From NCBI RefSeq assembly GCF_001953865.1, contig NZ_MQUQ01000010.1, forward strand, positions 158,435-222,434: a stretch of DNA of 64,000 nucleotides, given 5' to 3'. Below, piece by piece: positions 20,910 to 29,242 of this stretch. The notes under the pieces were generated by a model that had not been told where the DNA came from, did no database searches, and saw only the letters and a program-made list of their open reading frames with translations. This DNA comes from Amycolatopsis coloradensis. Lineage in GTDB: Bacteria > Actinomycetota > Actinomycetes > Mycobacteriales > Pseudonocardiaceae. The position numbers were made by a program, and so were the translations under genes. Numbering within the stretch: position 1 is the first letter of the stretch; each line of letters starts with the position of its first letter.

Positions 20910-21935
20910 TTACGGCGTGAGCACCACCTTGCCCGCGACCGTCCCGGATTCGGCCAGCCGCATCGCTTCCGCGACCCGGCTCAACGGCAGCCGCGCCGCG
21001 ACCTGTGCGGTGATCGCGCCGTCCTTCAACGCCGCGAAAACCTGGGTGAGGTCGGCGCGCAGGCGGGCGCGGAAGCGGTTCTTGGCGAAGGAACGCCCTG
21101 CCCAGACGTTGAAGAAGTACGCGCTGCGGCCGTTGGGCAGACTGTTCCACAGCAGCACGCGGGCGAGGATCTTGAGCACGGGCAACTGCTTGGAGCCCTC
21201 GTCGTCACGGGTGGCGGCGCTGCCGTAGGAGACGAGCGTGCCGCCGCGGGCGAGCAGCTTCCACGACGCGGGCACGCTGGCACCACCGACGTGGTCGAAG
21301 ACGGCGTCGACACCCTCGGGCGCGAGTTCGCGGACGCGGGCGGAGATGTCCTCGGTGCGGTAGTCGATCGGCATGACTCCCCAGCGCCGCAATGCTTCGT
21401 GGTGCCGTTTCGACGCCGTGCCGATCACCTGCGCGCCCGCCTGCGCGGCGAGCTGGACCAGCAGCGAGCCGACGCCGCCGTTCGCGCCGTGGACCAGGAT
21501 CGTCTGCCCGGCGCGGACCTTGGCCTTGCGGTGCAGCATCTGCCAGGCGGTGATGCCGTTGACCACCGCGGTCTCGGCCTCCTCGGCGCCGATGCCGTCC
21601 GGGACCTCCACGACGTCGGCGGCGTCGAGGACCACGTGACTGGCCCAGCCGCCGACCTTCGTCAGCGCGGCGATCCGGCGGCCGGCGAGCGCGGGGGCGA
21701 CCCCGTCACCGGTCGTCAGCACTGTGCCGACCAGGTCGTAGCCGGGGACGAAGGGGAAGGGCGGCTGGTCGTAGTACTTGCCGCGGCGCATCTGCTGTTC
21801 GGCGAAGGAGACTCCAGTTGCCTCCATCGCGACCACGGTCTGGCCGGGGCCGGGTGCGGGCAGCGGGCGTTCCCGCAGCTCCAGGCCTTCCGGCTCTACC
21901 TTGCCCGGCAGTACGACCTCGGTCAGCGTGCTCAT
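20910..21935 (-). CDS. Zinc-independent medium-chain quinone oxidoreductase
   Basis: A 341-residue medium-chain dehydrogenase/reductase. The N-terminal GroES-like fold has VSFAEQQMRRGKYYDQPPFP and PGYDLVGTV; the Rossmann domain has TILVHGANGGVGSLLVQLA with NADPH-binding AxxGGVGS. Catalytic zinc ligands are absent, so it fits the quinone oxidoreductase/enoyl reductase branch. GGGAG precedes the ATG. Upstream lies an inverted repeat typical of a TetR or MarR operator. The BASS transporter gene is divergent. Confidence 0.9.
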   Translation of the reverse strand: MSTLTEVVLPGKVEPEGLELRERPLPAPGPGQTVVAMEATGVSFAEQQMRRGKYYDQPPFPFVPGYDLVGTVLTTGDGVAPALAGRRIAALTKVGGWASHVVLDAADVVEVPDGIGAEEAETAVVNGITAWQMLHRKAKVRAGQTILVHGANGGVGSLLVQLAAQAGAQVIGTASKRHHEALRRWGVMPIDYRTEDISARVRELAPEGVDAVFDHVGGASVPASWKLLARGGTLVSYGSAATRDDEGSKQLPVLKILARVLLWNSLPNGRSAYFFNVWAGRSFAKNRFRARLRADLTQVFAALKDGAITAQVAARLPLSRVAEAMRLAESGTVAGKVVLTP

Positions 21936-21966
21936 CTCGATCTCCCTGATTGCTCGTCGTGTCCGT

Positions 21967-21983
21967 TATAGCCTGTAACTATA
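21967..21983. promoter_or_regulatory. Candidate operator upstream of the oxidoreductase
   Basis: TATAG (21967-21971) and CTATA (21979-21983) form an inverted repeat, GTTATAGcctgtaaCTATAGT in full, 32 bases upstream of the start at 21935. Its low GC stands out. The cognate regulator is not adjacent. Confidence 0.5.
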
Positions 21984-22104
21984 GTGAGCACCGCTCTCGA
22001 AGGAGTCAAGCGGGGTCACGTCTGGGTTTCGGCACCTTGACCGGGTTGTCACCGCTTGACACGATTGCCGATCTGAAAACGGCATATCGGACGGAGGCCC
22101 TTCG

Positions 22105-22971
22105 ATGGGTTCGGCGATGTTCTCGGTTCTCCTGCCGATAGCGCTGGCACTGGTCATGTTCGGACTGGGGCTGACCCTGGCCGTCGGTGACTTCACCCGG
22201 GTGCTGAAATACCCCAAGGCGGCCGTCGTCGCGCTGGTGTGCCAGATGATCGTGCTGCCCGTGATCTGCCTCGGCCTCATCCTGCTGTCCGGCCTGGACG
22301 GGGTGCTCGCGGTCGGGATGATGCTGCTCGTCGCGTCACCCGGTGGGACGTCGGCGAACCTGTTCAGTCACCTCGCGGGCGGCGACGTCGCCCTCAACGT
22401 CACCCTCACGGCGATCAACTCCGTGCTGGCCGTGTTCACCCTGCCGCTGGTGGTGGGGCTGTCGATGGCCGGGTTCCTCGACGGTGGCGCCTCGGTCGGG
22501 CTCCAGCCCGCGAAGTTCGTGCAGGTGTTCGCGATCGTGCTGATCCCGGTCGTGATCGGGATGGCGGTGCGGCGCCGGTTCACCGACTGGGCCGAGCGGA
22601 TGCGCAAACCGGTCAAGATCGGCTCCGCCGTGGTGCTCGTGCTGGTGATCGCGGCCGCGATCGCGCAGGAGAGCCAGACCCTGCTGGACAACATCGGGAC
22701 GCTCGGGCCGGTGGCGCTGGCGCTGTCCGTGCTCAGCCTCGCGATCGGGTACTACGTGCCGCGCCTGTTCCGGGTGGACCGAGGGCAGTCGATCGCGTCC
22801 GCCATGGAGATCGGCGTGCACAACGCCACCCTCGCGATCGCCGTGGCGTTCTCGGTGCTCGGGGACAAGGCGATGGCCGTGCCCGCCGGGATCTATGGCG
22901 TGCTCATGTTCTTCCCGGCCGGGATCGCGGCGTTCCTGTTGTCCCGCAACCGGGAGAGCGCGCGGGTTTGA
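22105..22971 (+). CDS. BASS family (bile acid:sodium symporter-like) transporter
   Basis: A 288-residue integral membrane protein with nine or ten helices, starting MGSAMFSVLLPIALALVMFGLG. Family features are VASPGGTSANLFSHLAGGDVALNVTLTAINS, the discontinuous-helix sodium-binding region, and MEIGVHNATLAIAVAFSVLG. BASS transporters carry organic anions with Na+; the actual substrate is not evident. GGAGG lies 8 bases before the ATG. It is divergent from the quinone oxidoreductase. Confidence 0.9.
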   Translation: MGSAMFSVLLPIALALVMFGLGLTLAVGDFTRVLKYPKAAVVALVCQMIVLPVICLGLILLSGLDGVLAVGMMLLVASPGGTSANLFSHLAGGDVALNVTLTAINSVLAVFTLPLVVGLSMAGFLDGGASVGLQPAKFVQVFAIVLIPVVIGMAVRRRFTDWAERMRKPVKIGSAVVLVLVIAAAIAQESQTLLDNIGTLGPVALALSVLSLAIGYYVPRLFRVDRGQSIASAMEIGVHNATLAIAVAFSVLGDKAMAVPAGIYGVLMFFPAGIAAFLLSRNRESARV

Positions 22972-23055
22972 GGGCGGCCGGGTGTCGTGAGTGGCGGTTC
23001 GGGTTGGGGCCAAGGGGGTCTTGGGCACCTACCGCGGTGCGCCGGTGGCGGGTTC

Positions 23056-23170
23056 GCGTGATCAGCGGGACGACACACGTGACGGGATGGACGACACGCG
23101 GCGGACCGGCCGCGTCCGCGTGTCGTCCGCCCAGTCACACGTGTTGTCCGTCGGATCACACGTGTTGTCC
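23056..23170. repeat. CACGTGTTGTCC repeat cluster
   Basis: Five related units in about 115 bases. GTCACACGTGTTGTCC occurs at about 23131-23147 and, with ATCACACG, at 23155-23170; CCGCGTGTCGTCC occurs in both orientations about the centre; an inverted GGGACGACACACGTGAC opens the cluster. It separates the convergent BASS and binding-protein genes. The same motif family recurs at 32108-32184. Confidence 0.7.
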
Positions 23171-23225
23171 AAACGCGAACCCCGGCCCACTCGGTGCGTC
23201 CTTCACGACCACCTGTGCCGGAGGC

Positions 23226-24707
23226 TCAACCAGCCGGGGTCGAGAGCTGGACGTACTCGGGCGTGTCGTCCACCCGCACCCGCAGGATCGGCACCGTCTT
23301 GTTCACCGGGTCCCCTTTTTCGTCGAACGAGATCATGCCGCTCGCGCCGGGGACCGCGAGCTTGCCGTGCAAGCGGTTCTTGGACTGGAGCACGTCCTGC
23401 GCGGTCACCTGGGCGGGCGCGGTCCTCGGGATGCCGCGGATCGCCCACACCACGGTGAGGACGGCGTCGTGGGAGAGGATCGCGATGCCGTCGTCCAGCC
23501 GTTCCTTCGGGAACACCGCGCGAAAGCATTCGGCGCAGCCGTCTTCCTGGAAACTCGCGACGGCCGCGGGGTTGAACACCGCCGGTTCGGTGGTCCACGC
23601 GCTGGGGTGGGCCAGCCCGGGACCCAGCACGGTCACCTTGGACTCCAGCCCCCGGCGCATTTCCGGGCTCGGCGGGCCGACCAGCGCCAGGTCGCCGGTC
23701 AGTACCGTGATGGGCCTGCTGAGGCACGGGCGTTGCGCCAGCCCCGCCACGAACGAGGACAGATGGTTTTCGCGACCCGCGAAGTACACGACTTCCGCTT
23801 CGTTGCCACAGATGTTCGGCATCATCTGCAGGAAGGTGTTCTCGATCCCCGGCAGGCTGGAGTCGTACACCTCGGTGCGCCCGACCATCCGGTGGGTGTC
23901 GTCCGCGAACCTCTCGGTGAACGCCTTCGCGAGCGTCTTCGGGTACAGATCGCCCGGGTTGACGTCCTGCACCAGCGTCGCCGTATGCGCGGTTTGGCGG
24001 ACGTAGCCCGCCGCGGCCATGCCGTAGGTGGAACTCGTCGGGGACACCCGCATGAAACCGGGGATCTCGGAGAACTCGTCGGCGGCCACGGGTGAGGCGA
24101 CGACCGGGATCTTGTGCTGTGACAACCGTTCGATGGCGTCGCGTGCCGAGCCGAGGCTCAGCCCGATCCCGGTGACGGCGACGAGGCGTTCGCGTTCCAG
24201 GCGGCCGACGAGGTCGTTCACCACGGGTTCCCAGTGGGTCAGCCTGCTGCCGGGATTGGCCAGCAGCAACCGGATCAGCGGGAGACTGCCCCAGGAACCC
24301 GTGGTGTTCGCCCGGCGTTGCGCGATGTAGGCGCCTTGGACCTGGTGCCGCACCCACTCGGCGGACAGGATGTCGTTCTCCACCAGGGTCATCGGCAGCA
24401 TGACCGCGATCGTCACCGACGGTTTGCCCGAGGCGGCGACCGATTCGTTCTCCCTGCGGATGCGGTCCTCCACTCCGGACAGTTCAGGGGAGAACACGTA
24501 GCTTCCGTCCGTCACGCCGACGCATTCGGCGTGCTCACCACGTTTCTCGACCCCGTCCGCGCAGCTGCGCCCGGCTGCGTCGATCGCCGGGACGACGACG
24601 AACACGACCACGAGAGCGGCGACGAGCAGGAGCACACCTCCGCCTGCCATCAGCCACTTCGACCACGTCGGCCGTGGCGGCCTGATCCGCTCGCTCCGTG
24701 CGGTCAT
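23226..24707 (-). CDS. Membrane-anchored type I periplasmic-binding-like protein
   Basis: A 493-residue protein: cytoplasmic N-terminus of about 25 residues, one membrane helix (about 27-50), then an extracytoplasmic region related to leucine-binding type ABC substrate-binding proteins. Segments include VTIAVMLPMTLVENDIL at the first strand, VAVTGIGLSLGSARDAIERLSQHKIPVVAS, and GFMRVSPTSSTYGMAAAGYV. There is no lipobox and no ABC permease nearby. It overlaps the upstream ATPase gene by 4 bases (ATGA), so the two are produced together. A sensing role linked to the ATPase is inferred. Confidence 0.8.
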   Translation of the reverse strand: MTARSERIRPPRPTWSKWLMAGGGVLLLVAALVVVFVVVPAIDAAGRSCADGVEKRGEHAECVGVTDGSYVFSPELSGVEDRIRRENESVAASGKPSVTIAVMLPMTLVENDILSAEWVRHQVQGAYIAQRRANTTGSWGSLPLIRLLLANPGSRLTHWEPVVNDLVGRLERERLVAVTGIGLSLGSARDAIERLSQHKIPVVASPVAADEFSEIPGFMRVSPTSSTYGMAAAGYVRQTAHTATLVQDVNPGDLYPKTLAKAFTERFADDTHRMVGRTEVYDSSLPGIENTFLQMMPNICGNEAEVVYFAGRENHLSSFVAGLAQRPCLSRPITVLTGDLALVGPPSPEMRRGLESKVTVLGPGLAHPSAWTTEPAVFNPAAVASFQEDGCAECFRAVFPKERLDDGIAILSHDAVLTVVWAIRGIPRTAPAQVTAQDVLQSKNRLHGKLAVPGASGMISFDEKGDPVNKTVPILRVRVDDTPEYVQLSTPAG

Positions 24708-26695
24708 CGGTATCTCTCCGCCCTCTCGTGCAACAGGATGGATCCGCGCCCCCGGCCGTGCGCCAGCTGGTGGAAACCACCTTCGATGGTCGAATTCACC
24801 GTCTCGCCAGGGTCTCCGAGCGGATCCGCCGCGATCCACAGCGCGACCACCAGCCAGGACAGGGTGGTCTCCAATTCGCCGTCGGCGTTCCCGGCGTGCG
24901 CCTCCAGCTGTTCGTACGGCGCGACGGCGGGGTCCAGCCGGTTGGGCGCCGAGGTGATGACGTCGAGTTCGGCGAGCCACGCCTCGGCGGCCGCCACGTC
25001 GAACTCCACCTGGTCATCGGCGAACGGCCTGCTCAGATGCGTGACCACCGCGGCGACGTTCTCCAGCGCCAGATCGTGATAGCGCGCCGCCACGGTTTGA
25101 CCGTGTTTTTCGTAGAAGTCGCGGCAGCGGGTGTGCACCCGCTCCCAGTTCAGCGGATGATGATCGGCGCGAGAAGCCAGCTCCTGCAACAGGATCCGGC
25201 GCAGCCAGGGGTGCAGGACATACTGGAGTTCCTCGCCGGGTTCCGCCCGCAGCCACAGGAGATCCCCGAGTTCCTTGAACAGCGCGCCTTCCTCGGTGGC
25301 GTTGCGCAGGTCGACGATGTTCTTGTGGAACAGCGTTTCCACGTCGCGCGCGGCGCTCGCCGTGACGAGGTCCTGCCTGCTCGGCGCCGGAAGGTCCTGC
25401 AGCAGATAGGATTGCGCCGCCGCGAGCAAGGTCGTCTCGGTGCCGTCCTCGGCCGTGACGCCGGTTCGCAAGGAGGTGCGCAGAGCCGCGGGGTCACGGG
25501 AATCGTAGAGCTGCGCCGACGCGCCGAAGAGGGTCGCGACGGCGCCGGGGTGCCCGTCGGTGAGCCGGTACAGGAACCGCGGCAGCCGGGAGGTCGGGTG
25601 AATGTCGCCACGGGCGACGATGTCCACCACGTCGCTCTCGGAAAGTGTGCCGAGTTCGAGGAGATACCACGGATACCAGCGTGGGTCCTCGCCCGCCGTC
25701 CAGTCGGATTCCACCTCGGACGGTTGCCGCGGCGACGGCGCGGTGAGCCCGCCGGTCCGGTGCCCGCTCGGCCGTCTTCGTCGCGGCGCGCCCCGCTGCG
25801 GCGTCAGCAGCGACCAGCTCTCGTTCCAGTCCGGGTTCCAGCGGCGGCTGGTGGCGATCACCACCAGCGGATCCGGCTCCTCACCGGAGCGATGCCGTGC
25901 CTCCGTCAAGGTCCGCAGGAAGACCTGACCGCCCGGGGTGTGCGCGTTGTCCAGCAGGACCACGCTGTTGAGGGTGCGACGGGACCGGTTGACGCCCTGA
26001 TATGCCAGGCGCAGATCGGTGAGGAAGGCGTCGCAGAAGATGCCGTCGACGGCGGCGCGGTCCTCGTCGTCGCCCCGTGAGTGCTTGGCGATCTCGATGA
26101 GGAAGTCCTCGTGGTTGCCGGTGTTGGCAGGCAGCGCCTTGATCTTGCCGAGCAGCCGCCGCCTGTTGTACCAGCCGAGTCCGCGCAGCAGCAGGTCCGT
26201 GGCCTCGGACCAGCCTTTGAACCCACCGGCCGGAGCGACCCCGCCGACGAGGCGCACCACGTCGACGATCGTCTCGCGGTTCTGTTCGAGCGGCTGGTTC
26301 TCCACCAGCAGTTCGCGGATCTTGCGCAGCGCGGCCCGACGGTCACGCAGTTCCACCGGCGCGCTCAGTACGAGCATGCACAGCCACAACCGGGGGAACG
26401 CCAACCGGCCGAACTGTTTCCGGTGCCTGCCGAGGTCGAACGCGAGATTCGCGAGCAGTTCCCGTGGCTGGATGTTCTCCCGTTCGTGCCGTTCGAAATC
26501 GAGATAGGCGTGCGGAATTTCCTCGCAGCGCTCGGCGATCGAGTCCAGTAACGCCGACTTCCCGGTACCGCGAGCGCCGAGCGCGACCACGATGGGCAGG
26601 GCCCGGCTTTGCCCTTTCGGGCGAGTGAGCAGTTCTTCGACCAATCCTCCGGTAATCGAGCCCAGACCGGATATGCGGGGTATGCCGGCAGGCAT
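24704..26695 (-). CDS. STAND-like P-loop ATPase with helical C-terminal region
   Basis: A 663-residue protein with Walker A GARGTGKS at residues 40-47 and a Walker B-like strand VVLLDNAH at 245-252, then an Arg-rich insertion (about 305-325) and a long alpha-helical C-terminal half without recognisable repeats. No membrane segments. The layout suits an AAA/STAND-type switch protein. It heads a two-gene operon with the membrane-anchored binding protein, and pairs like this are familiar from streptomycetes though no function is established. ATG 26695 starts the conserved IPRISGLGSITGGLVEELL segment. Confidence 0.75.
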   Translation of the reverse strand: MPAGIPRISGLGSITGGLVEELLTRPKGQSRALPIVVALGARGTGKSALLDSIAERCEEIPHAYLDFERHERENIQPRELLANLAFDLGRHRKQFGRLAFPRLWLCMLVLSAPVELRDRRAALRKIRELLVENQPLEQNRETIVDVVRLVGGVAPAGGFKGWSEATDLLLRGLGWYNRRRLLGKIKALPANTGNHEDFLIEIAKHSRGDDEDRAAVDGIFCDAFLTDLRLAYQGVNRSRRTLNSVVLLDNAHTPGGQVFLRTLTEARHRSGEEPDPLVVIATSRRWNPDWNESWSLLTPQRGAPRRRRPSGHRTGGLTAPSPRQPSEVESDWTAGEDPRWYPWYLLELGTLSESDVVDIVARGDIHPTSRLPRFLYRLTDGHPGAVATLFGASAQLYDSRDPAALRTSLRTGVTAEDGTETTLLAAAQSYLLQDLPAPSRQDLVTASAARDVETLFHKNIVDLRNATEEGALFKELGDLLWLRAEPGEELQYVLHPWLRRILLQELASRADHHPLNWERVHTRCRDFYEKHGQTVAARYHDLALENVAAVVTHLSRPFADDQVEFDVAAAEAWLAELDVITSAPNRLDPAVAPYEQLEAHAGNADGELETTLSWLVVALWIAADPLGDPGETVNSTIEGGFHQLAHGRGRGSILLHERAERYR

Positions 26696-26918
26696 CGGCC
26701 CCCCTCCCCGCGCGGCTCCCCGATTCGACCGCGCCCGCTGATGAGCGTCGACTATAGACAGCCGATGGCGTAGCCGCAGGGAATCCGGCGGGGACCGAGA
26801 CGTCGCCGATTCGTGTTAACCGATTTGGCCTAAGATCAGGTCACGGTTGGACCCGGACGGGAAGAGGGAAACCGTAATCCACGCACGGATATGAAGACGT
26901 TACGAAGGTGACGAAGAA

Positions 26919-28259
26919 TCACCCGCCGAACCGCGCGCAGGCATGAGTGATCGCCTCGTCCAGAATCCCCAATCCTTCCGCCAGTTCGTCTTCCGTCGCG
27001 GTCAGCGGGGGAGCGATCCGGAAAACGCCGCCCATCCCCGGCAACTGCACGATGTTCATGTGCAGTCCCAGTTCGAGACAACGCCGGGTGACCAGCGCGC
27101 CCAGTTCGTCCGAGCTCTGCTTGGTGGCACGGTCCACGACGAGTTCCACGCCGGCCAGCAGGCCACGCCCGCGGATGTCGCCGACGACGGGATGACGGAC
27201 GGCGAGGCCGTCGAGGCCGCGGCGGAGGAAGGCGCCCAGCTCGGTGGCGCGTTCGGCGAGGCGTTCGCGGGTGAGGACGTCGAGCACGGTGTTCCCGACC
27301 GCCGCCACCAGCGGGTCGGCGACGTGCGTGGTGAAGAACAGGTAGCCGCGGTCGTGCGCTTCCTGTTCGATCTCCGCGCTCGTGATCACCGCCGCCAGCG
27401 GCAGGCCGGCGCCCAGTGTCTTGGACAGGGTCAGGATGTCGGGGACGACGCCGTCGCGTTCGAAGGCGTACCAGTTCCCCGTGCGGCACAGGCCGGTCTG
27501 TGCCTCGTCGAGGATCAGCAGCATTCCGCGTTCGCGGCATTTTTCCCGCAGGGCGGCGAAATACCCGGGCGGCGGCTCGATGATCCCGCCCGAGCTGAGG
27601 ATCGGTTCGACGACGCACGCCGCGAGACTGCCGACGGACTGGGCGTCGATCATTTCGAACCCGAAGTCCAGCTGGCGCTGCCAGTCCAGTTCCCCTTCCG
27701 CGGTGAGGAAGTCCGGTCGATAGGTATTCGGCGCGGGGATGGCGAAGTTTCCCGGCGCGGACGGGCCGTAACCCTTGCGGCCCGCGCTGTAGGTCGCGCT
27801 CGCCGCCGCCTGCGTCATCCCGTGCCACGACCGGGCGAACGACACGATCTCGTGCTTGCCCGTCACCAGTTTCGCCATCCGGATCGCGGCCTCGTTCGAC
27901 TCCGCGCCGGTGGTCAGCAGCAACGCCTTTTCCAGCGGTGACGGCAAAGTCTCGGCCAGTCGCCGGGCGAGGTCGACGACGGGACGGCTCAGCATCCCGC
28001 TGAACAGGTGGTCGAGCGAGCCGATCTGCCGCCGCACGGTCTCGACGATCTCGGGATGCGAATGCCCGAGAATCGCGCTCATCTGCCCGGACGTGAAATC
28101 GAGGATCCGCCGCCCGGACTCGGTGAACAGGTAGCTCCCGGCGGCGTGGTCGATGATCTCGCGGGTGAAGTCACCGGTCCCGGCGTAGCGCACGAGGTGC
28201 CGGTCGGCGTCGGCCCAGAAACGGTCGGCGGTGGACAGGTCGGTGGTCGGAGCAGCCAT
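26919..28259 (-). CDS. dgdA: 2,2-dialkylglycine decarboxylase (pyruvate)
   Basis: A 446-residue class III PLP aminotransferase closely following Burkholderia cepacia dialkylglycine decarboxylase throughout: RRILDFTSGQMSAILGHSHPE, DHLFSGMLSRPVVDLA, GAESNEAAIRMAKLVTGKHEI, SWHGMTQAAASATYSAGRKG, LILDEAQTG, LSKTLGAGLPLA (PLP lysine) and NIVQLPGMGGVFRIAPPLT. The active-site Gln (residue 59), Trp (SWHGM), Lys and Arg (FRIAPP) expected of this enzyme are all present. It decarboxylates 2-aminoisobutyrate or isovaline and transfers the amino group to pyruvate. ATG 28259 gives the family N-terminus. A LysR gene is divergent. Confidence 0.92.
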   Translation of the reverse strand: MAAPTTDLSTADRFWADADRHLVRYAGTGDFTREIIDHAAGSYLFTESGRRILDFTSGQMSAILGHSHPEIVETVRRQIGSLDHLFSGMLSRPVVDLARRLAETLPSPLEKALLLTTGAESNEAAIRMAKLVTGKHEIVSFARSWHGMTQAAASATYSAGRKGYGPSAPGNFAIPAPNTYRPDFLTAEGELDWQRQLDFGFEMIDAQSVGSLAACVVEPILSSGGIIEPPPGYFAALREKCRERGMLLILDEAQTGLCRTGNWYAFERDGVVPDILTLSKTLGAGLPLAAVITSAEIEQEAHDRGYLFFTTHVADPLVAAVGNTVLDVLTRERLAERATELGAFLRRGLDGLAVRHPVVGDIRGRGLLAGVELVVDRATKQSSDELGALVTRRCLELGLHMNIVQLPGMGGVFRIAPPLTATEDELAEGLGILDEAITHACARFGG

Positions 28260-28345
28260 GCCTCGACGGTAAAACGGCGCCGAGCGACACGTCCATCTCA
28301 CAATTCCGGCTGTGCTGTTCGCCTGTTCCGTACAACAATGGCCTG

Positions 28346-29242
28346 ATGCTCAACCCCTGGAGGCTCAGCCTGCTGAGCAGGCTGGACACCCTCGGCACGG
28401 TCCGCGCGGTCGCGAAGGCGGCCAACCTGAGCGCGTCGAGCGTGTCCCAGCAGCTCGCGGTCCTCGAAGCCGAGACGCGTACGCACCTGCTGGAACGCAC
28501 CGGCCGCCGGGTCCGGCTGACCCCGGCCGGGCTGATGCTGGCCCGCCGCGCGAGAGCGATCCTCGATCACATGGACACCGTCGAGGCCGAGTTGCGCGGC
28601 CTCGGTGAGGCACCGACGGGGCTCGTTCGCCTCGGCGCCTTCCAGAGCGCGATCCACACCATCGCCGTGCCCGCGGTGACCCGGCTGGCCCGCTCGCATC
28701 CGCAGCTGCAGCTCGAACTGCTCGAACTCGAACCGCATGTGAGCATGCCCGCGCTCCGCGTCGGCGACGCCGACGTCATCATCACCACCACGGACTTCGT
28801 CGAGCAGTCGCTGGGCCCGGACATCGACCTCGTGCAGCTCGCCACCGACCCCGTGGTGCTCGTCGTCCCGCCCGGCCATCCGGCCGCGGGCCGGGGCCCG
28901 GCCGACCTCTCCGCCTGCGCGAGCGAGCCTTGGGCGTTCGACATTCCCGGGTCGTACATGGCGAACCTCGCCACCCGGCTCTGCCGCGAAGCCGGTTTCG
29001 AACCCCGCGTGGTCGCCCGGTTCAGCAACTACATGATGACCTTGCAGCACGTCGAGGCCGGGCACGCGATCGCGCTCCTGCCCGGCCTCGCCGTCGACAA
29101 GCGGTACCACGTCGCCACCCGTGAGCTCGCGACGCCGGTCACCCGGTCCATCACCGCCGCGATCAGGCGCGGGTCCGCGCCTCGCGCCGCTGTCGACCTG
29201 GTTCTCGAGGCGATCCGGAGGCATCCGGAACTGCCGCTGTGA
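28346..29242 (+). CDS. LysR family regulator, likely control of dgdA
   Basis: A 298-residue LysR-type regulator: winged helix at about 5-65 (LDTLGTVRAVAKAANLSASSVSQQLAVLE) and a LysR substrate domain (about 90-290). It is divergent from the dialkylglycine decarboxylase gene with an 86-base gap containing CACA-N8-TGTG and TGTTCCGTACAACA dyads, so it most probably controls that gene, as the dgdR gene does in Burkholderia. Its last 80 bases overlap the MFS gene on the other strand, with both frames open. Confidence 0.88.
   Translation: MLNPWRLSLLSRLDTLGTVRAVAKAANLSASSVSQQLAVLEAETRTHLLERTGRRVRLTPAGLMLARRARAILDHMDTVEAELRGLGEAPTGLVRLGAFQSAIHTIAVPAVTRLARSHPQLQLELLELEPHVSMPALRVGDADVIITTTDFVEQSLGPDIDLVQLATDPVVLVVPPGHPAAGRGPADLSACASEPWAFDIPGSYMANLATRLCREAGFEPRVVARFSNYMMTLQHVEAGHAIALLPGLAVDKRYHVATRELATPVTRSITAAIRRGSAPRAAVDLVLEAIRRHPELPL

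Noticed and set aside
22239..24095. 618-codon plus-strand frame
   Set aside because: Spans parts of two real genes in wrong frames plus an intergenic repeat cluster.
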